Below, in pieces: positions 17,838-26,025 of a stretch of DNA of 64,000 bases (within the stretch, counting starts at the first letter, position 1; each line of letters starts with the position of its first letter). The notes under the pieces are model-generated. The model searched no databases and had not been told where the DNA came from. It worked only from the letters and a program-made list of their open reading frames with translations. The DNA comes from Smaragdicoccus niigatensis DSM 44881 = NBRC 103563 (GTDB lineage: Bacteria > Actinomycetota > Actinomycetes > Mycobacteriales > Mycobacteriaceae), in NCBI RefSeq assembly GCF_000380645.1, contig NZ_AQXZ01000019.1, forward strand, positions 772,761 to 836,760, written 5' to 3'. The position numbers and the translations under genes were made by a program.

Positions 17838-20587
17838 GGCCGCCCCACCAGAGCATTCATCGCGTCCACATCGAGATCCTCGGTGGGGGCACACGGGACG
17901 ATCGTGACGGGCTCGGGCAGTTGTGTCCGGTCGTACCACAGCGCGCGGTTGTCGCGAACCGTCCAGTTCACAAACGGACCAAGAAATCCCTGGACCGACG
18001 AGCGGTCGAGACGAAGGAACACCATCGCATCGACGTACCGGTCACCACCGATGCCGACGTGCGAACTGAACGTGGCAGCATTCGTCCACCACCCGATCAC
18101 GTGAACGCCGCGTGCTGGACCGTGCCGCAGAATCGTCCGGAAGTGGTCAGCAGGAGAGCTGGCGAACATGTCGGCGGACTCCAGGTTGGCGCGGTCCAGA
18201 CCAAAGCCGATGACAAATGTCGGGCGGTCGACAGTGCCGGCTGCGACGTCCGCAGCCAGCGACTCCAGGCATGTCACGATGTCGTGTGCCCGCTTGACGA
18301 CCAGCTCGCAGCCCAGCTGGTTCATCAACCGGTACCAATTATCTTGGCCGCTTCGCAGACGCGTCCGCTCATCGAGCAGGTCCAGGCACAGCACTCGGAC
18401 CGGGGCGTTTCCGCCGGTCACGGCCAGGGAAACGCCGGCGAGATGCAGAATCCCGATGGCATGATTGGCGTCGCTCTGATCATCGTCGGCCATCGCCGCA
18501 TGCGGGTCCGAACCCGCACCCAGCAGTGCAACGTTGCGTCCTGCCTCGGGCGAAAGGACAACGGCGGCACGGTCGTCGTGGACGCCGATGGTTTGTCCCA
18601 GGAGCGCAACCGGGGCAAACCCGTCCCGCCGAGCAAGTGCGGCGAGGGCGAGCGTGTAATCGCGGAGCCGCATCACTCGTGCGCCATCGAAAACGATCGG
18701 GGCACGGTGGTGTGGCAGTCGCTGGCGCCACCAACCCTCCCGGATCTTCGCCAGCGTTCGGTCATTGGCGGAGGCCACGGTGACCTGACGGTTTCCACTC
18801 CTTGCGCCGTAGTCCTCGTTGAGGATCGCTTCGCCGCGGTAGCGCAGCTTCGCCGCGGCGTCGTTGTCGGGGGCGAGCGTCGCCATTGACTCGGACGGCG
18901 AGTTCTTGAGCGCAATTCGAATTGGGAACTGGGCGAACAGGCCGTTCTCGCGGGTCAAGAGGGCGGCAACGCCGGCAATCGTCTGCGACGCGAGGATCAG
19001 ATGGATGCCGTAAGCCCGTCCCAACCGCGCTGTGCTCTCGAGCAATTCGGCAATTTTGCTGGTGAGCGCGTCGTCCGACGACTCAAACAACCGCTGGAAC
19101 TCATCGATCACGACGACGATCCGCGGCATCACGGCGTGACCTACCTGCGCGCGATACCGAGCGATGTTGTCGCCATATGGCTTGAACAGTTTGGCGCGGC
19201 GGTTGCGCTCAGCGGCGAGTTCGCGAAGTGCCGCGAGCCCGAACTCCTGATCCGCCTCGAGCCCCAACACTCGGGCGTGTGGCAGGTACTCCGGCGAGTC
19301 CGGGGTTTCCGCGAGTGGATAGAACGACACGCCATCTTTGAAATCGAGCAGGTACAAGGACAGTTCGTCCGGGGAATACCGGTGCGCGAGGCTGTGGATG
19401 ATCACCTTGAGCAAGTTCGACTTGCCCTGCCCGACGGCCCCGGCGACGAGAACGTTGTGGCGTTGGGTCCGCTCGTCACCGAGCGTGACGTCCACCAAGT
19501 TCGGCCCCAGTCGTCCGAGCGTGAACGTGACGCCGTCAGCGCTGTTGTGCGTCCAGGCACTTCCGGCGTCGACGATCTGGTCGAAATCGACGTTCGGCGC
19601 CGAAGCCGCCGCCATCTGTGCGGCGAGGGCCGCGGCCTCGGCAGAAACCACCTCGGCCGCACGTTCGTCGACCTCCACGAGCGTGTTCCGATGGGTGACC
19701 CAGCGGAGCGGACCGCTGCTGACCACGTTCGATACGACATCGAAATCCGCGATCATCTGTCTCTCCGTCGCCGATGGCGCCTCGGACGCGACGACGACCA
19801 GCACGATTCCCGCAGCGAGCCCGGCCCGTGCGACCGTGAGGAGACTCTGGTGCATTTCCTTCGTCACGCCACGCGGATAGTCGGCGAGTACGAAGAGTTG
19901 GTAGCGCTCGATCGGATGACCGGCCTCGCGGCAATAGTCGACCAGAGTCAGCGGGCGCCCCTGGATCAGCTGCGACACACGCTGGATCTGCTGAACAAGG
20001 CGGTCTCGGAGGGTGGTGAGACCCTCCGGCGTGGCGACCACAGAAAGCGACTCCCCGGCGACTTCCTGAATTGGCGAAAACGCCGCCAACCAACCGCGCA
20101 ACAAGGGGTCGAACACCGAAACGTCGATCTGACCGGTTGCCGTCCCGCGAAGGGCGCCGAGGACGATCGCGTGCAGCACCGTACGCGCACGATCACCGGC
20201 GAGCGACACATGCGAATGCCCGAAGAAGGGGATCACCCAGGGAAGGCGCGGAACCTCGTTCAGGCCGAGCGAACGGCCGTCGATCGTCAACTGACCGATC
20301 TCGAGGTACTCGGCAACGTCCAGCGGATTCTGCCCCGCCGAAACGCTCTTGGCACACAGCCCCTGGATTTGACTGGCCTGTGCCGAAAGCTGGGCGGCGA
20401 CACGTGTGCCGACGAGCGCGCGCGTCCGTTGGTGTAGCCGTTTCGTCGCGGCGACGCGTTCGTCGACGGCCTTGGTCTCCTCGGCCATCGATGACTCGAT
20501 CGATCGGAGCAGTTTCGCGTACGCCCCGATCACCGTGTCCCGTGCGGTGACGAGGTCGGCGGTGTGCTCAGAACTCGGACGCGTCAT
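17834..20587 (-). CDS. FtsK/SpoIIIE (EccC-type) ATPase, soluble form
   Basis: A 917-residue ATPase. The N-terminal ~80 residues are helical and no transmembrane segment is seen, unlike FtsK or EccC. The first P-loop (AGAVGQGKSN, near residues 382-391) and Walker B (IVVVIDEF, near 490-497) are intact, with LLDFKDGVSF typical of the family. A second ATPase-like module has GAGSDPHAA in place of the P-loop and is probably inactive. EccC ATPases pump WXG100 substrates; by analogy this one could move the helical proteins encoded next to it. The ATG at 20587 is preferred, but a TTG three codons upstream is possible. It overlaps grpE-like. Confidence 0.85.
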   Translation of the reverse strand: MTRPSSEHTADLVTARDTVIGAYAKLLRSIESSMAEETKAVDERVAATKRLHQRTRALVGTRVAAQLSAQASQIQGLCAKSVSAGQNPLDVAEYLEIGQLTIDGRSLGLNEVPRLPWVIPFFGHSHVSLAGDRARTVLHAIVLGALRGTATGQIDVSVFDPLLRGWLAAFSPIQEVAGESLSVVATPEGLTTLRDRLVQQIQRVSQLIQGRPLTLVDYCREAGHPIERYQLFVLADYPRGVTKEMHQSLLTVARAGLAAGIVLVVVASEAPSATERQMIADFDVVSNVVSSGPLRWVTHRNTLVEVDERAAEVVSAEAAALAAQMAAASAPNVDFDQIVDAGSAWTHNSADGVTFTLGRLGPNLVDVTLGDERTQRHNVLVAGAVGQGKSNLLKVIIHSLAHRYSPDELSLYLLDFKDGVSFYPLAETPDSPEYLPHARVLGLEADQEFGLAALRELAAERNRRAKLFKPYGDNIARYRAQVGHAVMPRIVVVIDEFQRLFESSDDALTSKIAELLESTARLGRAYGIHLILASQTIAGVAALLTRENGLFAQFPIRIALKNSPSESMATLAPDNDAAAKLRYRGEAILNEDYGARSGNRQVTVASANDRTLAKIREGWWRQRLPHHRAPIVFDGARVMRLRDYTLALAALARRDGFAPVALLGQTIGVHDDRAAVVLSPEAGRNVALLGAGSDPHAAMADDDQSDANHAIGILHLAGVSLAVTGGNAPVRVLCLDLLDERTRLRSGQDNWYRLMNQLGCELVVKRAHDIVTCLESLAADVAAGTVDRPTFVIGFGLDRANLESADMFASSPADHFRTILRHGPARGVHVIGWWTNAATFSSHVGIGGDRYVDAMVFLRLDRSSVQGFLGPFVNWTVRDNRALWYDRTQLPEPVTIVPCAPTEDLDVDAMNALVGRP

Positions 20588-21068
20588 GCGCGGCAACCGC
20601 CAGCGTTATCTGAGCCGGCCGGAGGAGGCGACCGGCGACTGTATAGCCGTCTCGATGGACTGCCACGATCGCACCCGCTTCCGCTGCGGACCGCGCGGCA
20701 ACGGTCCCCACGATCTCGTGCATGGCGGGGTCGAAGTTGCGGTCGACCGGAACCCGCGTCACTCCACGACGATGCAGAAGCTCGCCGATCTCGTCGGCAG
20801 CCGACTGTACGAGCTCGGGGCCCGAGAAGTGCTGCTCGACCGCGCCGGAGATCCGGTCGGTGATGAGCAGCAACTCCTTGAACAGCAGGTCGTGGTCACG
20901 TTGTTCGAGCAGCGCTTTGCTGGACTTCACCTCGTCCTGAAGTGCTGAATACAGACCCGCTCGTACCTTGTCCTCCATCAGCCTGCGGACGAACAGGTCG
21001 CGCAGCTGACGCGTCTCACTGACGAGTTCTTCGAGAGTGTCACTGGCTGCCCCGGCCGGCGTCGTCAC
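20568..21068 (-). CDS. GrpE-type nucleotide exchange factor
   Basis: A 166-residue protein with an N-terminal helical half (residues 10-85) and a C-terminal beta domain that holds the GrpE signature: FDPAMHEIVG, then AIVAVHRDGY and GRLLRPAQI. GrpE releases ADP from Hsp70, here most likely the lidless Hsp70 of the same operon. The GTG at 21068 overlaps the J-like gene stop by GTGA, and the gene end overlaps the ATPase start. It is diverged from housekeeping GrpE, suggesting a dedicated partner. Confidence 0.83.
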   Translation of the reverse strand: MTTPAGAASDTLEELVSETRQLRDLFVRRLMEDKVRAGLYSALQDEVKSSKALLEQRDHDLLFKELLLITDRISGAVEQHFSGPELVQSAADEIGELLHRRGVTRVPVDRNFDPAMHEIVGTVAARSAAEAGAIVAVHRDGYTVAGRLLRPAQITLAVAAHDASEF

Positions 21069-22192
21069 CGCGCACCGACCTGAAGTCCGCTTCGAACGGT
21101 GGCCTTGGGGGCAATCTTGGAGTGCCGCTTCCACTCCGGCATTCGGTGGCGAACCACATAGATGGCGATGATTCCCGCGACCGTCAACATCGCCAGGAAG
21201 CCGAGTCCGCCGTCACCTCCGCCGAAGAGGATCAACATCGCGATCGTTGCGACGGCGAGGCCGCCGCCATAGCCCGCCATGTTGTCCGATCCATACCACC
21301 GGACCCGTTCGGCACCATCGACGATTCGACTGAGTTCGGCGAGGCCGGCCGCGAACTCGGGGTCCAGGTCGCGCGGCAGGTTGAGTGCCCGAATTCGCGC
21401 AAGCGTTGCCCTGCCCGACTCGATCTGGGCGACGTTGGTGATGATGCGTGAACCATCCGCGAGTCGGCTCAAGTGTCCCCACGTGCGGTTGAACAGGGCG
21501 ATTGCCAGGCCCATGGTGAAGTAGTCGATGCCGGGATTCTCGGCGACCGCCCGCTCATAGATCGGAATCTGCAGTTCCGGATTGTCCGGATAGGTGTCCG
21601 CGATTCCAACTGCATAGAACGGGTTCGTCGGGTCGAGCTTCTGCGCTTTCTCGTACGCTTCGCGGGCGCGCAGGACGTTGCCGCCGTCGATGTAGATATC
21701 GCCCAGGATCGAGAGATAACGCGGGTCGTTCGGGTTGAGGCGGATCGCCTCACTGATCTCGAACTGAGCGTCGTTGACAAGGTCCTGTGCCATCGACGCC
21801 TGGGCTCGGATGTACCAGGCCTGCGGGTTGTCCGGCTGTTGGGTTGTCGCTTCCCGAGCCGCATAGGAGGCCTGCATCTCGTTGCCCGCACTGAGGTATT
21901 CCTCGGCGATCGCAAGCCAGTTGCGGTCGCCGGACGACGGCGGCGGAGGCGGCGCCGACTGGTGCGCCGCGAGCTGCTGATCGTAGGCCCGGCGCTGGTC
22001 GGCCGCGGACAGAACTCGCTCGGCCTCCGAGATGAGGTGGACCTGTTTCTCTGCCGTCTGGCGAATGTCCGGGTTCGGGTGATTCTGGCGCTTGGTCCAT
22101 TCCTTGCGCTTGGCGCGCACTGCGTCCGCAATTGCTGCGGCGTCGGCGGATCGCGGGATGTCCAGCAGGGCGTAGTAGTCGACGAAGTCCAT
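21065..22192 (-). CDS. J-domain-like/TPR membrane protein
   Basis: A 375-residue protein. Residues 4-75 follow a J-domain (DYYALLDIPRSADAAAI, then ISEAERVLSAADQRRAYD), but the HPD tripeptide needed to stimulate Hsp70 reads HPN (38-40) in a shifted context. A proline-rich linker leads to TPR-like repeats (about 90-215, with NPNDPRYLSILGDIYIDGG and LDPTNPFYAVGIADTYPDN), and two hydrophobic helices lie near 305-345. It likely binds client segments at the membrane and presents them to the Hsp70. Whether the J-like part still couples is uncertain. Confidence 0.82.
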   Translation of the reverse strand: MDFVDYYALLDIPRSADAAAIADAVRAKRKEWTKRQNHPNPDIRQTAEKQVHLISEAERVLSAADQRRAYDQQLAAHQSAPPPPPSSGDRNWLAIAEEYLSAGNEMQASYAAREATTQQPDNPQAWYIRAQASMAQDLVNDAQFEISEAIRLNPNDPRYLSILGDIYIDGGNVLRAREAYEKAQKLDPTNPFYAVGIADTYPDNPELQIPIYERAVAENPGIDYFTMGLAIALFNRTWGHLSRLADGSRIITNVAQIESGRATLARIRALNLPRDLDPEFAAGLAELSRIVDGAERVRWYGSDNMAGYGGGLAVATIAMLILFGGGDGGLGFLAMLTVAGIIAIYVVRHRMPEWKRHSKIAPKATVRSGLQVGAR

Positions 22193-22220
22193 TGGGGGTC
22201 CTCACAGGCGATGGTCTGGA

Positions 22221-23753
22221 TTAGGAGACGGCGATCTGGCTGATGCGCGTCTTTGCCTCTTCGATGTCGGCGCCGCTCATGTTTGCGACCCGATCGATCT
22301 CAAAGGTGCCGAGCCGTTTGCCGCTCGTGTCGTCGAACACTTCGACGAATACGGTCTGGTCGATGTCGTACGCGAACGACACCGTTATGGGCGACCCCTT
22401 GGGGTACGGCGGGATCGGGATGTCCTTCTCCCCGAGTTTCACGACGTACTGCAGGTCGATGTCGTCACCTTCGTTGCAGTCGACGTTGACGATCTTCTGT
22501 TCGTGCACGGTGGTGAAGAACGTCTGCTGGCACTTGACCGGAATGCGCGTATTTCGAGGAACGATGATCGCGTTCTCGAGCTTTCCGGTATCCGGATTGA
22601 TCGCCGCGGTACCGAGCGCTTGGGACGTGACGTCCTGTACGACCAGCGGTTTGCCTTGATACAGGTCGACAGTCGTCCCGACATCCGAAGCGTCCTCGAC
22701 GGCCGCCTGGATCGCGGCGCCGAGCGCGACAGCATGGTCCGGGTGGACCGACTTGTTGACGGGTTGTCCGGCGAGTCGCTCGACCATCTCGCGAACCATC
22801 GGCATCCGGGTGGAGCCCCCGACCAGAAGCACGTGATCGATGTCCGACCACCGAAGGCCCGCTTCCTCGAGTACCGAAGTTGTGAGGTCTTCTGTTCGAT
22901 TGAGCAGGTCCGATGTGATGCGCTCGAACTCGGCCCGATCAAGGCGAATGCGATGGGTCTGGCCGCCAGCGGGAACGAGCATCATCGTCGTTGGCACGGT
23001 GGTGAGACTGCGCTTGGCCATCTCCGCCTTCTCACGGAGGCTCGCGGTCAGCAGTGAGTCATCGAGAAGATCCACGCCGCCCTGGGCTTGCACAGACTGG
23101 GCGGCGAACATCATGATCCGGTCGTCAAAATCCTTACCGCCCAGGTTGCGGTCACCGTCGGTGCCGAGTACCTCGAACTCGCCAGCGTTGATACGCATGA
23201 CGGTGACATCGAAAGTCCCGCCGCCGAGGTCATAAACGAGCACATTTCCCTGCGCAGAAGTGTCGAGCCCGAACGACAGAGCGGCGGCGGTCGGTTCGTT
23301 CAGGACTCGGAGAACAGTCAGTCCGGCGATCTCGCCTGCGTCCTTCGTCGCTTTACGGCGTGCATCGTCGAAATACGCGGGGACGGTGATGACGGCCCGT
23401 GTGACCTCGGCGCCGAGGGTGAACTCGGCGTCTTCCTTGAGGCGGCGGAGGATGATCGCCGAGATCTCCTCGGCGGTGTAGGCCGACCCAGAACTCGACT
23501 CGAACCGATAGGCCCGGTCGCCCATGAACCGTTTGACGAACTCGACCACATCGTCGGGCGCGCCCGCGGCCGCGTGTTTGGCCATGGTCCCCACCAGAGG
23601 CTCGTCGCGGCCGCCAATGTCCTGGAACATCACCACCGACGGAGTGATCTCCTCGCCGGCATTGTTGATGAGGACCTCGGGCTCACCTGTCGGACGTAGA
23701 ACGGCGACGGCCGAATAGGTGGTCCCGAGATCGATTCCCACTGTGATACCCAT
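22221..23753 (-). CDS. Lidless Hsp70 (DnaK-like chaperone)
   Basis: A 510-residue Hsp70. The nucleotide-binding domain is complete: IDLGTTYSAVAV at 7-18, VPAYFDDARRKATKDAG, LVYDLGGGTFDVTVM and LLVGGSTRMPMV. A beta substrate-binding domain follows (about 380-490), but the protein stops right after it, about 100-130 residues short of DnaK, with no helical lid or C-terminal tail. It is the centre of an operon with J-like and GrpE-like genes, so a private chaperone triad serving the FtsK-type ATPase is likely. It is not the housekeeping dnaK. Confidence 0.92.
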   Translation of the reverse strand: MGITVGIDLGTTYSAVAVLRPTGEPEVLINNAGEEITPSVVMFQDIGGRDEPLVGTMAKHAAAGAPDDVVEFVKRFMGDRAYRFESSSGSAYTAEEISAIILRRLKEDAEFTLGAEVTRAVITVPAYFDDARRKATKDAGEIAGLTVLRVLNEPTAAALSFGLDTSAQGNVLVYDLGGGTFDVTVMRINAGEFEVLGTDGDRNLGGKDFDDRIMMFAAQSVQAQGGVDLLDDSLLTASLREKAEMAKRSLTTVPTTMMLVPAGGQTHRIRLDRAEFERITSDLLNRTEDLTTSVLEEAGLRWSDIDHVLLVGGSTRMPMVREMVERLAGQPVNKSVHPDHAVALGAAIQAAVEDASDVGTTVDLYQGKPLVVQDVTSQALGTAAINPDTGKLENAIIVPRNTRIPVKCQQTFFTTVHEQKIVNVDCNEGDDIDLQYVVKLGEKDIPIPPYPKGSPITVSFAYDIDQTVFVEVFDDTSGKRLGTFEIDRVANMSGADIEEAKTRISQIAVS

Positions 23754-23762
23754 GTGCGTGAC

Positions 23763-24179
23763 CTAGTGGAGCGGCGCAGCGCCGGCGACTTCGAGCGACT
23801 CGAGCTTCTTCATGAGCTTGCGCGACTTGAAGACAACGCGATCGCAGTACCCGATGAGTCCGAACTTGCTGCCCCATTCGGTCATCCCGACGACGACCTC
23901 GGTGTTGCCGTTGTCATGGGTGACGACGTTGACCGACACGGTCGGCTTCATCATTCCGACCGAGCCGACTCCGAAACCTTTGGGCTCGAAGTTGAGGTCG
24001 CCTTCGCCCTTGATCTGACGCCACCAGACCGATCCGAAGTGGTCACGAACGAGGTCAATCACCTGCGCTCGAGGTGCCTGCACGTACGTTTCGTATTCGC
24101 GCCGGGCCATGACACTGAGGGTGATCTGGAGTACGAGTGCGGCTACGACTACGCAGCCGATGAAAACGAGAATGTCCAT
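23763..24179 (-). CDS. Membrane-anchored hypothetical protein, 138 aa
   Basis: One N-terminal hydrophobic helix (residues 3-24, ILVFIGCVVVAALVLQITL) is followed by a soluble domain of alternating strands (GDLNFEPKGFGVG, TVSVNVVTHDNGNTEVVVGM) that recalls a small SRPBCC-like or lipid-binding fold, without clear family identity. It lies nine bases upstream of the Hsp70 gene in the same operon. Topology cannot be fixed from sequence. Confidence 0.75.
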   Translation of the reverse strand: MDILVFIGCVVVAALVLQITLSVMARREYETYVQAPRAQVIDLVRDHFGSVWWRQIKGEGDLNFEPKGFGVGSVGMMKPTVSVNVVTHDNGNTEVVVGMTEWGSKFGLIGYCDRVVFKSRKLMKKLESLEVAGAAPLH

Positions 24180-24208
24180 TGTGATTGCTCCTGGAGAAGT
24201 TTGGGTGA

Positions 24209-24493
24209 TTAACCGGTTTCGATGTCTCGCACGCGCTTTGTTTCGCCGCTCGTCCGACAGAACATTTCTGCGGACGCCTTCGTGAGTTGCACATTGACGG
24301 CGCCGGCCTTCTCGCCCTTGTCTTCGAGATACTTCTCGATGACGGCCTTTTTGCCGCTACTGTCCATAGCCGCAAAATCCGCACACGAGGTGTCTCCGCC
24401 ATTGTTCGAGGCGGACGAATTCGAGGAGCAGCCCGCGGACATGACGAGCGCCACGGCTACCATTCCGATTCCGACTGTTGTTTTTCTTGCCAC
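24209..24493 (-). CDS. Small lipoprotein, HdeA-like two-cysteine domain
   Basis: A 94-residue lipoprotein: positively charged start, hydrophobic helix and lipobox VMSAGC, with the lipidated cysteine near residue 22. The mature part has two cysteines, in SCADFAAMD and AEMFCRT, spaced like acid-stress HdeA-type domains, which suggests a small disulfide-linked periplasmic protein. The HdeA link is tentative. It starts with GTG behind AAAGGA and appears to be the first gene of the Hsp70/FtsK operon, 29 bases before the next. Confidence 0.72.
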   Translation of the reverse strand: MARKTTVGIGMVAVALVMSAGCSSNSSASNNGGDTSCADFAAMDSSGKKAVIEKYLEDKGEKAGAVNVQLTKASAEMFCRTSGETKRVRDIETG

Positions 24494-24877
24494 CGTGCCA
24501 GTTCCTTTCGTAGGAGTTCTTTGAGAAGGAAGTTAGTGATCAAGATTTGAACGAAAGAAGCCTCTTGAAACGCACCGCGCTCCCAGATATAGTGCGCCCC
24601 TCCATGCTTGAGCATGTGGGCCGCTAGCTGGCAGAATGCCCTAGCCCGGGAGCGACAGATCGCCCCACCTGACACACCTGTTCATCTGACCGAATTACTT
24701 ATTGTCATTTCCTCAAATGAAAACAAGATTCTCGATTGCGCGCACCCGAGCCACAGCTGCTAGCTTTCCCGCCATGGCTGAATTCGCGCACACGGAGCCC
24801 GAGTCCGGACTGAACCGCCCGCACTACTATCGACATACGGTCACGTCAACCGACACTCGATTACCGTCGCAGAAATA
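24494..24877. promoter_or_regulatory. Divergent promoter region of the accessory block
   Basis: This 384-base gap separates the minus-strand chaperone/ATPase operon from the plus-strand receiver-like gene. It has an AT-rich core (about 24690-24735), a 14-bp palindrome CATGCTTGAGCATG at 24603-24616, and TTGTCA at 24702-24707 that could be a -35 element for the plus-strand gene. I found no CIRCE or HspR-type HAIR element. No credible gene is in the gap. Confidence 0.45.
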
Positions 24878-25630
24878 GTGACCGTTATGCAGCGGAGCGC
24901 CGGTCCAATCACCGACACACTGCTCCGCGAGAGCAGTCCGCGGTTCGATTCACCACGCCTATTACTGGTGTCCGATGATGCAATTCTCCGAGTGGGAATT
25001 TCCGAATCGTTCAGAGCGGAAGGTGTCGACTGCCTCGCGGTGCCCAGTTCCCGCGCAGCGTCCTATTCGAGCGCACTATGGGACTACGTCCTGGTCGTCG
25101 CGGAAAGCTTTCGGTCGACCGACCGATTGTCGAGTTTGGATCTCGTTCAACGATTGGCACCGACTGTCCCGCAGGCCACGATCGTGGCCCTGATGACTCG
25201 TTCGCCGTCCCCGGTGGCAAAGCTCCGAATGTCCGAGGCAGGGGTCAAATTCACTGTGTCGTACGAAGACCTGGCGCCAGCAGTCCCGGACTTCGTTCGA
25301 AGCATGACCGACGGATCGCTCCCGGAGCGATTCCAACTCAAGCCGCCCATCGTCAAGAGGATGGCTTTGGGCTACCGGGCATTCGGGTCAGTGTCGAACT
25401 TTCTCGCCCAGATTGCGCACGTGGACCACATGGTGTGGCTCACCGACCGAACGCAGGACCGACTGCCGCTCACTCGTGGCGACGTTATCCAGCTCCGTCG
25501 CTGGGCGGCAGAACTAGCCGGGCTACCCGCACCAGAAAGCTCCCGATACTCGGCAGCGCGGTCCGCAAACGACTATCCGAGCTTCGCCATGGTCCGGACC
25601 TTTGTCCGACAATGCTGGAGCATCGACTGA
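24878..25630 (+). CDS. Degenerate receiver-domain protein, possible regulator
   Basis: A 250-residue protein. Residues 26-145 read as a receiver fold (RLLLVSDDAILRVGISESFRAE, then DYVLVVAES and ATIVALMTRS), but the phosphoacceptor aspartate position at the end of strand 3 is not an Asp and the strand-5 lysine is not apparent. The C-terminal ~100 residues are helical (LTRGDVIQLRRWAAELAG) without a recognised DNA-binding family. It is divergent from the Hsp70/FtsK operon and so is its best candidate regulator. Start GTG at 24878 or ATG at 24887 is undecided. Confidence 0.65.
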   Translation: MTVMQRSAGPITDTLLRESSPRFDSPRLLLVSDDAILRVGISESFRAEGVDCLAVPSSRAASYSSALWDYVLVVAESFRSTDRLSSLDLVQRLAPTVPQATIVALMTRSPSPVAKLRMSEAGVKFTVSYEDLAPAVPDFVRSMTDGSLPERFQLKPPIVKRMALGYRAFGSVSNFLAQIAHVDHMVWLTDRTQDRLPLTRGDVIQLRRWAAELAGLPAPESSRYSAARSANDYPSFAMVRTFVRQCWSID

Positions 25631-25719
25631 TCGATTGATCCACCGCTCCGTGGAACCAATCCACCGCCTCCCGCGTCCAACCCATCGACGTGCAATACGA
25701 AGCCCGCAGGAGCTAGTCG

Positions 25720-26025
25720 ATGGACTCTTTCAAAGCCGATCTGGCGCAACTTGATTCGTTGCGCTTCAACGCCTCCGATACGACCGGGCTGTTGCTCGAC
25801 GTCGCATCGACGTGGCAGCAGATCTCACCCGAATCGTTGGAAACGGCACTGGGGATGTTCGGCCCACAGTTCCTGTCCGCGTACCAGCAGGCGCAGCAGT
25901 CGTACGTCCGCGCGACGACTCAGCTCGCCTCGGTGTCGAACACGATCGAGAACGTCACCGACCGGGCGCTCGGCGCCTTCACCACCGATGACTCGTCGAC
26001 CGCGACCACGCTGGGGTCGCTGTGA
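25720..26025 (+). CDS. Helical T7SS-substrate-like protein, 101 aa
   Basis: About 100 residues, mostly helical, with the size and hairpin pattern of ESX/WXG100-related proteins (FGPQFLSAYQQAQQSYVRATTQLASV in the second helix, a shorter N-terminal helix before it). There is no WXG triplet; a WQQI segment stands near the turn. It begins behind a CAGGAG ribosome site and overlaps the NlpC/P60 gene by GTGA, so the two are probably a substrate pair. Confidence 0.68.
   Translation: MDSFKADLAQLDSLRFNASDTTGLLLDVASTWQQISPESLETALGMFGPQFLSAYQQAQQSYVRATTQLASVSNTIENVTDRALGAFTTDDSSTATTLGSL

Noticed and set aside
24457-24675. 72-codon minus-strand open frame overlapping the lipoprotein start
   Set aside because: It overlaps the lipobox gene start in another frame, has no ribosome site and no family features; it lies in the leader of that gene.
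24494-24877. Possible CIRCE or HspR (HAIR) heat-shock operator before the Hsp70 operon
   Set aside because: Only a single CTTGAG half-site occurs, inside a different 14-bp palindrome; no spaced partner and no TTAGCACTC/GAGTGCTAA pair was found.
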